Positions 33,759 through 43,326 are shown, counted from the stretch's first letter. The stretch: 64,000 nucleotides of DNA from Virgibacillus necropolis (GCF_002224365.1 NZ_CP022437.1:868001-932000), one strand, 5' to 3'. The notes: a model not told the origin generated them from the sequence alone. A program made the numbers and translations.

Positions 33759-35167
33759 TGCTTACAGTTTTTCTTATTTATTTAATAATTGTTTTCATGA
33801 TTGGTGTTTTGTCAGAGCGATACATCACGAAAAGTGAAGAGGGATTTTATCTAGGAGATCGAAACTTTGGACCTTGGGCAACTGCAATTAGTGCAGGGGC
33901 TACTGATACAAGTGGATGGATATTTATTGGAGCTGCTGGGGCTGCTTATGTTTCAGGAATAAGTACGATGTGGATGCTACCTGGTTTTATAATCGGTTAT
34001 TTAATAAACTGGTTTGTAGTAGCACCGAAACTAAGACGAGAAGGGAAAGAGCTTGGTGCATTAAGCCTAACTGATTATTTTAGTTTGAAATTAGATGATG
34101 GTAACAACATCTTGAAAATTGTTTCCAGCATAGTTATTATAATTTTCTTTATAGCCTCAATGGCTTCGCAACTAACAGCAGCTGGTAAAACACTGGATGC
34201 CACTATTTCTTTTGACTATAATCTTGGACTAATACTTTCAGCAGCATTTGTAATTGGTTATGCAATCTTTGGTGGGTACAGAGCTGTAATATTGACAGAT
34301 CTAACCCAAGGAATAATTATGTTAGTTGTTTTAATTTTGTTTCCGTTGTATATGGTATTTTTTGAACTAGGGGGTCCAGCAAACTTCTTTCATACTTTAC
34401 AATCAATTGACCCAGCATTAGTTTCTTCACTAGGTGGTGCTACAGGTGCTGCAGGTTTTGGTGTTTTTATTGGATTATTTGGATTTGGATTAGGTGAACC
34501 CGGGCAACCACATATTGTTCAACGGTTTTTGTCAGCAAGGGATGACAAAACGATTACCCAAGGATCATTCATCGCCATGTTTTGGGTTATAGTCGTAATG
34601 ACTGGTTCAAACTTACTAGGTTTGATTGGAAGAATTATTATTCCAGTATTAGATGATCCAGAATATGTTTTCCCAATGGTATCAATTGAAGTATTACCTA
34701 CAATTGTTACTGGTATAGTATTAGCAGCTATTTTTGCGGCTATACAATCCACGTTTTCTTCACAAATTATGGTTGCAACTCAAGCATTTGCAAGTGATTT
34801 ACTAAAAGGGATAACTAAAAAAACATACACGAATAAACAATTAACAATAATTTCAAGAGCGACAATGATAGTTCTTGGTGTTATTTCTACCATAATTGCT
34901 TTAATGGATATTCAATCTGTATTTGACCTTGTTCTATACGCATGGGCAGGGTTGGCATCTAGCTTTGGGCCATTATTGTTATTATTGCTCTATACAAATA
35001 TCGTTACAAAAGAAGGTGCGCTTTGGGGAATAATTACCGGTACGCTGGTAACAATCGTCTGGATTAATACACCATGGGTAGCTTACTTATATGAATTAAT
35101 TCCCGCAGCAATCTCTTCCACCCTTATAATTTTATTAGTTAGTAAGCTTACGAAAAAAAATAATTGA
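33758..35167 (+). CDS. sodium/solute symporter (SSS family, PutP-like)
   Basis: Membrane carrier of 469 residues with about 13 segments. Marks: S-A-G-A-T-D-T-S-G-W (first sodium-site helix), the F-G-G-Y-R-A-V-I-L-T-D-L-T-Q-G motif, G-L-G-E-P-G-Q-P-H-I-V-Q-R-F, and I-Q-S-T-F-S-S-Q-I-M (second sodium-site region). PutP itself takes proline, but the decarboxylase-family genes on both sides suggest a keto acid or similar carboxylate. It is translationally coupled to the 35-residue peptide gene. Confidence 0.93.
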   Translation: MLTVFLIYLIIVFMIGVLSERYITKSEEGFYLGDRNFGPWATAISAGATDTSGWIFIGAAGAAYVSGISTMWMLPGFIIGYLINWFVVAPKLRREGKELGALSLTDYFSLKLDDGNNILKIVSSIVIIIFFIASMASQLTAAGKTLDATISFDYNLGLILSAAFVIGYAIFGGYRAVILTDLTQGIIMLVVLILFPLYMVFFELGGPANFFHTLQSIDPALVSSLGGATGAAGFGVFIGLFGFGLGEPGQPHIVQRFLSARDDKTITQGSFIAMFWVIVVMTGSNLLGLIGRIIIPVLDDPEYVFPMVSIEVLPTIVTGIVLAAIFAAIQSTFSSQIMVATQAFASDLLKGITKKTYTNKQLTIISRATMIVLGVISTIIALMDIQSVFDLVLYAWAGLASSFGPLLLLLLYTNIVTKEGALWGIITGTLVTIVWINTPWVAYLYELIPAAISSTLIILLVSKLTKKNN

Positions 35168-35203
35168 ATTACGTCAGTTACCTAATACAAGGAGGTTTTA
35201 TCC

Positions 35204-35944
35204 ATGAAAAGAAATGCATACAATGTGCCTGTTCATGCACCGCTTTTTCCTGATCCTTTTGTGCCGTACGAATGTAAGGATTATGTTTCACTTTTTGCGG
35301 TTGTTGAAGCAAATAAAGAAGAAGTAAAACAAATTCTTTCCTATACTCCTTTTGAATATGTAAATAATAAAATGGTAATCTCTATATCGGATTTTAGTAA
35401 TACTGACAAGATATCTTACATGGATTGCGCAATGGTAGTACCGGTGAAATATGGTGAAAAATATGGTGGATATTATATTTATGAATATGAAAACAATGAT
35501 GCAGCAATAGCAGCTGGAAGGGATCTATGGGGGTATCCTAAGAAATATGCAGAAATAACTTTAGCCGAAAAAAATGGAAAAATTTATGGCGCTGCTAAGA
35601 AAAATGGAAAAGTACTGCTAGAAATGAGTTCAACCTTATCGGAAAAAATCCCAAAAATAGATGAGCCAAAAACAACTCCACATTTCAATATTAGAACAAT
35701 ACCTAAACCAGCAGGAGGTATCCTTTTACAGGAAATAATTGAGCGCGACACCTCACCGGATTTTCAGTTACACGAAAAGGCTTTTACAAATATTCACTTA
35801 AAAATGAATTCGACGGCTACAGAGTCCTTATCATTATTGGAACCCCTCAAAGTCCTAGGTGGAGGAGTTATTAAAGGAGACTTTTATGCAACGAATGAAA
35901 ATGGTTGGGGAAAGGTCTTAGAAACAATAGAGTTTAATCAATAA
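35204..35944 (+). CDS. acetoacetate decarboxylase family protein, copy 2
   Basis: 246 residues, the same fold and motif as copy 1 (G-R-D-L-W-G-Y-P-K-K-Y-A with the paired lysines; Y-E-Y-E-N-N-D-A-A-I-A-A-G before it). The two paralogues are clearly diverged along their length, so they may act on successive or different substrates or form a hetero-oligomer. Start: ATG after AAGGAGG, 36 bases after the symporter. A decayed short-chain dehydrogenase follows. Confidence 0.87.
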   Translation: MKRNAYNVPVHAPLFPDPFVPYECKDYVSLFAVVEANKEEVKQILSYTPFEYVNNKMVISISDFSNTDKISYMDCAMVVPVKYGEKYGGYYIYEYENNDAAIAAGRDLWGYPKKYAEITLAEKNGKIYGAAKKNGKVLLEMSSTLSEKIPKIDEPKTTPHFNIRTIPKPAGGILLQEIIERDTSPDFQLHEKAFTNIHLKMNSTATESLSLLEPLKVLGGGVIKGDFYATNENGWGKVLETIEFNQ

Positions 35945-35965
35945 GTAAGTTTCCAAAGGATTGCT

Positions 35966-36273
35966 ATGGAATTTGACGATTAGGTAGTAATAATTACTGG
36001 TACCATTGGAAAAGAAACAACTCATTTTTTGCTGAAAAAGGTGTAATATTAGTTCAAGATATACTAAAAAGTATCAAAACAGTTAAATCTTAAAGAAGAT
36101 AAACACTTTTTTTCGCTGACGTAACGAGAAAAGTGAAGAAACTATGTAGAAGAAACAATTAATCATTTTCATAGAATTGATGTGCTCTTTAATAGCGCTG
36201 GTATTACAGAGGAACCTTCTTTAATTAAAGATTTAATGTGAACGTGTTAAAGGGGTCCTTGGTCATTCTGTCG
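35966..36273 (+). pseudogene. decayed short-chain dehydrogenase/reductase
   Basis: Plus-strand fragments in several frames: V-V-I-I-T-G-T-I-G-K-E-T (Rossmann nucleotide motif, after an in-frame TAG), then E-E-T-I-N-H-F-H-R-I-D-V-L-F-N-S-A-G-I-T-E-E-P-S (the N-A-G motif region of SDRs) and N-V-L-K-G-S. Stops and shifts break the gene and the catalytic Tyr region is absent. Its place behind two ADC genes would suit a 3-hydroxy acid dehydrogenase that once belonged to the operon (inference). Confidence 0.65.
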
Positions 36274-36371
36274 AATAAAATAAAGCTAAAGTATAGAAAG
36301 TGTTTTGGCTAATGTGCTTGATTATTGCCACTAGAACTATTTGATTTCATATAGAGACATACTCAGTTATT

Positions 36372-36420
36372 CCACTGCTACCATCTCCTATCCATTCTTG
36401 TTAGGAGATGGTAGCAGTGG
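36372..36420 (+). terminator. strong hairpin after the SDR remnant
   Basis: Perfect 19-bp arms starting CCACTGCTACCATC, loop of 11 bases, then TATTTT. Probably the terminator of the sigma-54 decarboxylase operon. Confidence 0.8.
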
Positions 36421-36526
36421 TATTTTAAAAAGGAACAAGGCCTCGCATAATTAAACTCTACTCATTAGAATCTAATTTTTTCACTTTTGCTTAGTCTATT
36501 GATTACCTTATAACTGGCAAGGAGTT

Positions 36527-36649
36527 TCAGCAGAAAAAAGAATTGACCATCCCTATTTTTTACAGCTTAAGAAATGGTCTATTTTAGAATATGCGGATAT
36601 AAAGGACCATGCTGATAACTTTGAATGGATTGTCCATAAAGAAAACTAG
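36527..36649 (+). pseudogene. C-terminal remnant related to the fragment at 8021
   Basis: A 40-codon frame ending in TAG at 36647-36649 with S-A-E-K-R-I-D-H-P-Y-F-L-Q-L-K-K-W, then D-H-A-D-N-F-E-W-I-V-H-K-E-N. It lines up with the second piece of the XRE-type remnant on the minus strand at 8021 (P-F-F-L-Q-L-D-K-W, D-H-F-E-R-I). The N-terminal part is missing. Family identity rests on that comparison only. Confidence 0.35.
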
Positions 36650-36715
36650 ATTTGGCTGAAGGCAATTCTTATTTATGGGAACAGTTTGGCGATATCGGAT
36701 GAACCTATTCAGGAG

Positions 36716-36748
36716 AGTACCTTATTTAACATAGGGTGCTTTTTTTTG
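36716..36748 (+). terminator. hairpin before sigma cassette 2
   Basis: AGTACCTTAT pairs with ATAGGGTGCT (ten pairs, two of them G-T), loop TTAAC, followed by eight T. Confidence 0.7.
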
Positions 36749-36787
36749 AAATACGACCTTTCATATGCTGAAAAATAAACTTTCCCT

Positions 36788-37833
36788 AAGGATGAAGGGC
36801 TACTAGTGAAAGTTCCATTATTGGCGGTGGTTATGGAAGTTTATTATTGAAAGGGGATAGTACTCAAATCGCGGAACCATTCTTAACCCATTGCCTGACT
36901 CATGCTGGCCCCATTCCGGACCCATATAGGACCATACTTAAACAATAAATAACACAAAAGAGAAGAAGGAGAGAAGAAATACGCGAGGAGATTTCAGAGC
37001 TTTTTTAATGGATGCCACCAATGTGAACTGAGTTATGATTATGGGAAATCATCACGGGAATTTGCAGCATAAAAACGAGAAGCAACACAAACCTTCTTTG
37101 CCAGGGTTTTACCGAATTCTCCCTGATATTTTATTTTATATTTCCCCCTAGAGAGTGAAGAGATTTTTTATTTTTTAAGAATTTTTCATTTACATGCCAC
37201 CAAACGGGTTACCTTATACGATTATAGTAATAAAAGAGTATTACTAACTCGCTGGGGGAGAAAGAATGGATAAGAATAGTCAATTTACGTTTGAAGCAAT
37301 TTTTGAGCAAAATCAACGGAGAATTCATTACCATATTCACAAGTTATGTATTAATGATCCACACCAAGAGTTTTACCAGGAAGGACTTTTTGCCATGTGG
37401 AATGCCTATAAAACGTATGAACCGGATAAAGGCGTCATGTCAACTTACTTTAACTATACAATCAAAAATCGTTTGATTGATTTAATGCGTAAAAAATCAA
37501 GAGAACAACAGAACGAAGGCGCATGTGTGCAAGAGATAGGAAACAGAACGTATAACAGTAATCACATCCGCAAAAGCAATGCACTTATTCCTTATATTAC
37601 GGACATACCTATTGATGATTCGTCTACGATGATATGGGAGCATGTAAAGTCATTATTAACAGAAAGTCAATGGAGCTGGGTATATCACTACATTATTTTA
37701 AATATGTCAGTGAAGGAAATTGCTGAACAAGAAGGTACGACGATTGAAGCCGTAAAGAGCCATGGGAAACGGGCGAGGAAGAGATTGAGAGAAGCGGGTT
37801 TGAAGGAGTTGATGAGGGAGTTGGATTAGGTGC
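36788..37833 (+). repeat. 1-kb direct repeat, copy 2 (sigma cassette)
   Basis: Second copy of the segment at 14202-15258. The leader (36788-37265) keeps the CGCGGA-ACCATTCTT block, related ACCCAT repeats and the last 80 bases before the start codon. Same orientation as copy 1, about 22.6 kb apart. Confidence 0.85.
37266..37829 (+). CDS. sigma-70 family RNA polymerase sigma factor, copy 2
   Basis: 187 residues, intact. By my count it differs from copy 1 at eight positions, including Arg to Cys near residue 28, Asp to Tyr near 109, Val to Leu near 128 and Gly to Glu near the C-terminus; region 2 and the region 4 recognition helix are unchanged apart from Val to Ile in G-T-T-I-E-A. Start: ATG after GGGGGAGAAAGA, the same as in copy 1. 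Both copies stay open, which argues that both are or recently were under selection. Confidence 0.85.
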   Translation: MDKNSQFTFEAIFEQNQRRIHYHIHKLCINDPHQEFYQEGLFAMWNAYKTYEPDKGVMSTYFNYTIKNRLIDLMRKKSREQQNEGACVQEIGNRTYNSNHIRKSNALIPYITDIPIDDSSTMIWEHVKSLLTESQWSWVYHYIILNMSVKEIAEQEGTTIEAVKSHGKRARKRLREAGLKELMRELD

Positions 37834-37906
37834 TAGAGGTTTGATGCCATTTTCCGATTTTTGTCATATTTTGTCGAATGAAATAATATGTGACATAAAC
37901 AAATCT

Positions 37907-37930
37907 AAAGCACCAAAATGGTGCTTTTTA
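37907..37930 (+). terminator. terminator after sigma copy 2
   Basis: AAAGCACC and GGTGCTTT form a perfect 8-bp stem with an AAAAT loop and continue into TTTTAT. It lies 78 bases after the sigma stop codon. Confidence 0.75.
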
Positions 37931-38102
37931 TATTGGTTGAGAGTAGTGGTAAGTAGGCTGTCACCCCGAAAATGTATAGACACCTCAATTGAAAAGTCAC
38001 ACATTGGGTGCCGTAAATCTGTTCACCAAGGGCAGTTATTCCTGATGATAAAGCATGGAGCAGGATTGATTTTCCTGCTAGAAAATGTGTTTCTTTTGTA
38101 AC

Positions 38103-38660
38103 GGGATATTGGTGGATTTTGGTCAGTTGCTGTTACAGATACAGTAAACACTGTGTTAATTGTTGTGGGGTAACCTTAGAAGCGGGAGCTGTACTAGGAG
38201 CCACTGGCGGTTTTCAAAATATTTACAATACCTTCGCCACTACTACTGCACCAACAATTGAGGGTGTGGAAAATATCACAAAAGGCATGCTTTTAGCACC
38301 GACTGGTAGTTTTGGAATAGGTGGGCTTTATCTATATTTCTTTCCAATTCGCTGGGTGCTGTAGTTTCGCCGCATTGGGCAACAAGAATGCTTGCACCAA
38401 AGAGTGTAAAAGTAGCTGTAATGCAAATGATGATGTCAGTTGTTGTATTAATTGCTATATTCATTCCATTAATAATTTTTGGTTTGGGTTTTTTTATAGG
38501 TGTTATGATTGCAGTATATGTAGGTGAAAAACCACCATTAGAGGCTTATGAACCATATTTCGAAGCAAATATCAGTCCGTCGACTGAAAAAACAATTACT
38601 GCAGTGAGAAATGACTATCAAGAACAACCAGAAGAAACAATACAGACAGTTAGCGGAAAA
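38103..38660 (+). pseudogene. decayed sodium/solute symporter
   Basis: At least three frames are needed. In order: I-G-G-F-W-S-V-A-V-T-D-T-V (the SSS G-G-F-W-A-V-x-x-T-D motif), a stop, then V-T-L-E-A-G-A-V-L-G-A-T-G-G-F, later S-L-G-A-V-V-S-P-H-W-A-T-R-M-L-A, then two hydrophobic spans and V-G-E-K-P. The N-terminal third is missing. It lies before the xyl genes. The remainder of the gap to 38908 holds short open pieces without a recognisable family. Confidence 0.65.
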
Positions 38661-38908
38661 TGAAGCAATCGTGCCTAAGAAAAATGTCAATAAATACAAA
38701 AATACAAAGGAAAGTGAAAATGATAAAGTATAAATAATTACTAAGTACATTAGGCAAATATACAGGAAATTGAAGACAAAGCAATTTATGTTGTAAGTTA
38801 AATGATAAAAGGTAATGGTACTATGATTGATGGCTTATTTCCTATAGGTCCGTAGAGTGAAGTTGAGAAGGTTCATGGAATGATTAATGATATAAAGTTA
38901 TAATGAAT

Positions 38909-38952
38909 AAGATCCATGAGGACTTAATAAACGTCTGCGTGGATCTTATTTT
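38909..38952. terminator. bidirectional hairpin after xylR
   Basis: AAGATCCA and TGGATCTT flank an inner, weaker stem; T-rich on the plus side (TATTTTATAT). It lies about 30 bases beyond the xylR stop. Confidence 0.6.
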
Positions 38953-38983
38953 ATATGGATTTGATCTATTCACATTTACATTC

Positions 38984-40171
38984 TTATCGCACTGACACTC
39001 TTTTATCCGATAAAAACATAGAAATCGAGAAGGAAGAAGCCCCAATAGCACATGAGCGTTTTCCCAGCTTAGAAAATCGTATTTCTGTACTGTCTTTATG
39101 ATAAGTGGAAAGTCGCTCTTCCAGAACATGATCGATTGGGTTTGCAATCCAAGTTTCAAATTGAGCAATACGATTTCCTATAACAACTACTTCAGGATTA
39201 AACGTGTTAACGATGTTTGTTAGTCCAATACCAATATTTTCACCTAATGTATTTAATAGTTGAAGAACCTCTGTATTTCCTATTTGCGCTTCGTTGATCA
39301 GATAGTCTAAATCTATTTTGTGTTCCTTCTTCGACAGGTCATGTTTTTCAGCTGCCCTTAATAGTGCGCTTTCAGAGGCATATAGTTCCCAGCATCCACG
39401 GTTACCACAAGAACACTTTCTTCCATTAGCTTCAATCGTGAAGTGTCCCATCTCTCCAGATATGCCAGATGAACCGGTATAAAGATCATTATTAATAATA
39501 ATGCCTGTACCAATACCGATTCCTATACTTATATAAATTATATTAGAGATGTTTTTACCTGCACCGTATAAGCGTTCCCCATGGGAACCAGCATTGGCTT
39601 CATTTTCAATCTTAGTAGGGATATTAAACTTATTTTCAATTACTTGCTTTAAATCTACCTGTTTCCACTTAAGGTTTGGTGCAAAAAGAATTTTATCTTC
39701 TTTATCTACGTTACCGGGTACACCAACACCAATCCCAATAATACCATACGTACTCTGGGGAGCTTTTTCAATTAATGCCTCCACTAATGAAATTAAATTT
39801 TCGATTACATAGTCAAATTCAATACCATTCAAATCTCTGGTTGTTTCTTCTATAATGTTACCACTTAAATCTGTCAGTACGCCTAAGATATAATTTACTC
39901 CCAAGTCGATTCCTATAGAGTAACCAGTATGATTATTAAAATAGAGCATCACTGGTTTTCTGCCTCCACTTGATTGACCTGCTTCTATTTCATAAACAAA
40001 AGAGTCATTTATAAGTTCTGACACCATTGTTGAGACAGTTGCTTTATTTAACCCAGTATTTTTAGAAATCTGTGCACGGGACATAGGCCCTTTGCTTTCA
40101 ATTAAACCAAAGACAATTGATTTATTAATTTGTTTTACGAGATTGTGGTCACCAGTCTGTAATTTTTGCAT
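38984..40171 (-). CDS. xylR: xylose repressor XylR (ROK family)
   Basis: Repressor of 395 residues. Winged helix at the N-terminus (S-R-A-Q-I-S-K-N-T-G-L-N-K-A-T-V-S), the linker Y-E-I-E-A-G-Q-S-S-G-G-R-K-P-V-M-L typical of Bacillus XylR, then the ROK domain with the Zn motif C-S-C-G-N-R-G-C-W-E near residue 285. It binds xylO and releases it with xylose. I start at the ATG at 40171 preceded by AAGGAGAAAC; a longer frame from 40231 lacks a site. Divergent from xylA, whose promoter holds a perfect operator. Confidence 0.94.
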   Translation of the reverse strand: MQKLQTGDHNLVKQINKSIVFGLIESKGPMSRAQISKNTGLNKATVSTMVSELINDSFVYEIEAGQSSGGRKPVMLYFNNHTGYSIGIDLGVNYILGVLTDLSGNIIEETTRDLNGIEFDYVIENLISLVEALIEKAPQSTYGIIGIGVGVPGNVDKEDKILFAPNLKWKQVDLKQVIENKFNIPTKIENEANAGSHGERLYGAGKNISNIIYISIGIGIGTGIIINNDLYTGSSGISGEMGHFTIEANGRKCSCGNRGCWELYASESALLRAAEKHDLSKKEHKIDLDYLINEAQIGNTEVLQLLNTLGENIGIGLTNIVNTFNPEVVVIGNRIAQFETWIANPIDHVLEERLSTYHKDSTEIRFSKLGKRSCAIGASSFSISMFLSDKRVSVR

Positions 40172-40291
40172 GTGTTTCTCCTTAAGATAAAGATTGTTTA
40201 AACATTGTGTAAAAGAAATTCGTGAAAACAATAATTACGAAGTTTTTATATGTTTATTATACAAGTAATAGTCTAAAAATGCTATTACTAG

Positions 40292-40342
40292 TTGACAGCG
40301 TTTTCATCAAAAGTTATACTTAGTTTATAGATTAAACTAAGT
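40292..40342 (+). promoter_or_regulatory. xylA promoter with cre box and xylO operator
   Basis: TTGACA (40292-40297), 17 bases, TATACT (40315-40320). A cre-like TGACAGCGTTTTCA at 40293-40306 (13 of 14) overlaps the -35. Directly after the -10 lies a perfect inverted repeat, ACTTAGTTTA and TAAACTAAGT around TAGAT (40318-40342), matching the known XylR operator type. Confidence 0.88.
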
Positions 40343-40373
40343 ATCCCTTAATTATGAGAGGAGAAACAATATA

Positions 40374-41708
40374 ATGAGTTACTTTTCAAATGTTAACAAA
40401 ATTAAATACGAAGGTGCGACATCAACTAATCCATATGCATTTAAATTCTATAATCCTGAAGAAAAAATTGGCGCCAAGACAATGGAAGAATACCTGCGTT
40501 TTGGTGTTGCATATTGGCATACATTTACAGCAGATTTATCGGATCCTTTTGGTACTGGTACAGCAAATCGTCCATGGAAGAACTACCAAGGTATGGATTT
40601 ATCGAAAGCACGTGTGGAAGCAGCTTTTGAGTTGTTTGAAAAATTGAATGTGCCTTTTTTCTGTTTCCATGATGTAGATATTGCACCAGAAGGAAGTAAT
40701 TTAAGAGAAACATATAAAAATATAGATACGATAATAAGTATGATGAAAGATTACATGAAAGACAGTAAAACAAAATTGCTGTGGAATACGGCAAATAATT
40801 TTACCAATCCTCGCTTCGTTCACGGTGCAGCATCTTCTAACAACGCAGATGTATTTGCATATTCAGCAGCTAAAGTGAAAAAAGGATTGGAAATCGGTAA
40901 AGAGTTAGGTGCAGAAAATTATGTATTCTGGGGTGGCCGTGAAGGTTATGAAACACTTCTAAATACTGATATGAAATTGGAAATGGACAACCTTGGCCGT
41001 TTCTTCCATATGGCAGTTGATTACGCAAAAGAAATTAACTTTGATGCACAATTCTTAATTGAACCTAAACCTAAAGAGCCCACAACGCATCAATATGACT
41101 TTGATGTTGCCACCGGTTATGCTTTCTTACAAAACTATAATTTACAGGATCATTTTAAATTCAATATTGAAGCAAATCACGCAACACTAGCAGGACACAC
41201 ATTTGAACATGAGCTGCGTTATGCACGCGTAAATAATATGCTGGGTTCCGTTGATGCCAATCAGGGAGACCCGCTGTTAGGCTGGGATACAGATGAATTC
41301 CCGACAGACTTATACTCTGCAACACTAGCAATGTATGAGGTTATTAAAAACGGAGGATTAGGTCGTGGTGGTCTGAACTTCGACGCTAAAGTTAGAAGAG
41401 GTTCATTTGAAGTGGAAGATTTATTCCATGCACATATTGCAGGAATGGATACCTTTGCGGTAGGATTAAAGGTTGCCCAAAAAATAATCGATGATAACAT
41501 CTTAGACGGAGTAGTCGAAGAACGTTACAAGAGTTACACAGAAGGTATCGGTTTGGATATCGTGGAAGGAAAAACCGATTTCCATAAACTTGAAAAACAC
41601 GCATTGGGATTATCAGAAATTAAAAATCAATCCGGACGGCTAGAAAGAATTAAAACAACGATCAACCAGTATTTGTTGAAAGCTTATGCTGGAGAATTAG
41701 ATTTTTAA
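40374..41708 (+). CDS. xylA: xylose isomerase
   Basis: Cytoplasmic enzyme of 444 residues converting D-xylose to D-xylulose. Visible: the catalytic His in F-C-F-H-D-V-D (about residue 101), W-G-G-R-E-G-Y near 188, the metal-binding E in [10 protein letters not shown] near 232, and [14 protein letters not shown]. Length equals the class II enzymes of Bacillus. AGGAG precedes the ATG. Followed by xylB after 16 bases, under XylR and probably CcpA control. Confidence 0.97.
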   Translation: MSYFSNVNKIKYEGATSTNPYAFKFYNPEEKIGAKTMEEYLRFGVAYWHTFTADLSDPFGTGTANRPWKNYQGMDLSKARVEAAFELFEKLNVPFFCFHDVDIAPEGSNLRETYKNIDTIISMMKDYMKDSKTKLLWNTANNFTNPRFVHGAASSNNADVFAYSAAKVKKGLEIGKELGAENYVFWGGREGYETLLNTDMKLEMDNLGRFFHMAVDYAKEINFDAQFLIEPKPKEPTTHQYDFDVATGYAFLQNYNLQDHFKFNIEANHATLAGHTFEHELRYARVNNMLGSVDANQGDPLLGWDTDEFPTDLYSATLAMYEVIKNGGLGRGGLNFDAKVRRGSFEVEDLFHAHIAGMDTFAVGLKVAQKIIDDNILDGVVEERYKSYTEGIGLDIVEGKTDFHKLEKHALGLSEIKNQSGRLERIKTTINQYLLKAYAGELDF

Positions 41709-41724
41709 CTAGGGGAGGTTTGCT

Positions 41725-43224
41725 ATGAAATACGTAATTGGAGTGGATTTAGGCACAAGTGCAGTTAAAATTTTATTGGTCAATCAAAAAGGTGATGTAA
41801 AGCAGGAGGTATCAAAAGCCTATCCATTAATTCAGGAAAAAGCGGGATACAGCGAACAGGCCCCGCAAGCTTGGGTAGATCAGACGATTGCAGGACTGTC
41901 TGATCTTCTAAAAGAGTTTGATGGAGATTCAGCGGACATAGAAGGAATTAGTTTTTCCGGGCAAATGCACGGACTTGTACTGCTTGATGAAAACAATAAA
42001 GTTTTGCGTAATGCCATTCTGTGGAATGATACACGTACAACTGTAGAGTGTCAGCAGATTTATGATGTTGTCGGTGAAAAGCGATTGCTGAGCATAACAA
42101 AGAATCCAGCATTAGAAGGATTTACATTACCAAAATTATTATGGGTTAAAGAGCACGAGCCAGATGTGTTTAACAAAGTAACAAAGTTTGTTCTGCCTAA
42201 GGATTATTTACGTTATAAACTGACAGGTGCTTTGCATATGGAATATTCGGATGCAGCTGGTACTTTATTACTGAATGTAACGGAGAAAAAATGGAGCAAG
42301 GAAATTCTTGATTTATTTGAATTAGCTTATGATTTTTGTCCACCATTAGTAGAATCACACGAAGAAGTAGGGACACTAACTCATGAAGTTGCTTTGGCTA
42401 CTGGTTTATTAACTTCAACGCGAGTATTTGCAGGTGGAGCAGATAATGCTTGTGGGGCTATTGGTTCAGGGATTTTAGAAGATGGAAAAACCCTGTGTAG
42501 CATCGGAACTTCTGGTGTTGTCCTATCATATGAAGCAAGTGATGATAAAGATTTCCAAGGAAAAGTGCATTATTTTAATCATGGTGCACCTAACGCATTT
42601 TATACGATGGGTGTTACTCTTGCAGCTGGATACAGCTTAAGCTGGTTCAAAGATGTTTTTGCGAAAGATGAAGATTTTGATAATCTATTAGCTGAAGTAG
42701 AATCTGTCCCGGTTGGTTCCCATGGGCTGTTATTTACGCCGTATATTGTTGGAGAAAGAACGCCACACGTCGATGCGACAATACGGGGAAGTTTTATAGG
42801 AATGGACAGTTCCCATCAAAGAAAGGATTTTGTTCGAGCTATTTTGGAAGGGATTACTTTTTCTCTGAATGAATCCATAGAGATTTTCCGTGAGAATGGG
42901 AAAAAAATTGATACAGTCATCTCAATTGGTGGAGGAGCAAAAAGTGAAGCTTGGTTGCAAATGCAAGCAGATATTTTCGATGCAAAGATAGTTAAACTTA
43001 CAAGTGAGCAAGGTCCAGGTATGGGTGCAGCAATGCTCGCTGCAAAAGGTTGCCGATGGTTTCATTCATTACAGGATTGTACAGATGAGTTTCTGAATGA
43101 AGATAGGACCTATCGACCTAATAAAGAAAATGTTGAAAAATATAAGGAATTGTTTAACCTTTATAAAAATATCTATCCATCAACTGCTTTATTAAATAAA
43201 CAGTTAATGGAATATCGAAATTAA
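41725..43224 (+). CDS. xylB: xylulokinase
   Basis: FGGY kinase of 499 residues phosphorylating D-xylulose. Marks: G-V-D-L-G-T-S-A-V-K near the N-terminus, S-G-Q-M-H-G-L near residue 77, W-N-D-T-R-T, Y-L-R-Y-K-L-T-G and the C-terminal G-G-G-A-K-S-E-A-W-L-Q-M. Start: ATG after GGGGAGG. With xylA it feeds the pentose phosphate pathway; no xylose-specific transporter gene is present in this window. Confidence 0.96.
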   Translation: MKYVIGVDLGTSAVKILLVNQKGDVKQEVSKAYPLIQEKAGYSEQAPQAWVDQTIAGLSDLLKEFDGDSADIEGISFSGQMHGLVLLDENNKVLRNAILWNDTRTTVECQQIYDVVGEKRLLSITKNPALEGFTLPKLLWVKEHEPDVFNKVTKFVLPKDYLRYKLTGALHMEYSDAAGTLLLNVTEKKWSKEILDLFELAYDFCPPLVESHEEVGTLTHEVALATGLLTSTRVFAGGADNACGAIGSGILEDGKTLCSIGTSGVVLSYEASDDKDFQGKVHYFNHGAPNAFYTMGVTLAAGYSLSWFKDVFAKDEDFDNLLAEVESVPVGSHGLLFTPYIVGERTPHVDATIRGSFIGMDSSHQRKDFVRAILEGITFSLNESIEIFRENGKKIDTVISIGGGAKSEAWLQMQADIFDAKIVKLTSEQGPGMGAAMLAAKGCRWFHSLQDCTDEFLNEDRTYRPNKENVEKYKELFNLYKNIYPSTALLNKQLMEYRN

Positions 43225-43252
43225 CAATTTTTAGAGGTATTAAATTGATATA

Positions 43253-43266
43253 AGAAAGCGTTTACT
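43253..43266 (+). promoter_or_regulatory. cre-like box before the PatB/NhaC operon
   Basis: AGAAAGCGTTTACT agrees with the cre consensus at 13 of 14 positions. It is 60 bases before the PatB-type gene. Confidence 0.6.
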
Positions 43267-43326
43267 TCGAAATAAGGATATAATCTTTTGGGATTTTAAA
43301 GAGATAACAAGTATGGAGGTATTAAC

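Noticed and set aside
37870-37878. TTTGTCGAA, an exact Spo0A-box-like sequence
   Set aside because: A single site between a terminator and a pseudogene with no promoter or target gene; chance is sufficient.
38388-38663. Independent 91-residue membrane protein
   Set aside because: It is the last readable piece of a frameshifted symporter, with matching SSS motifs in the frames before it.
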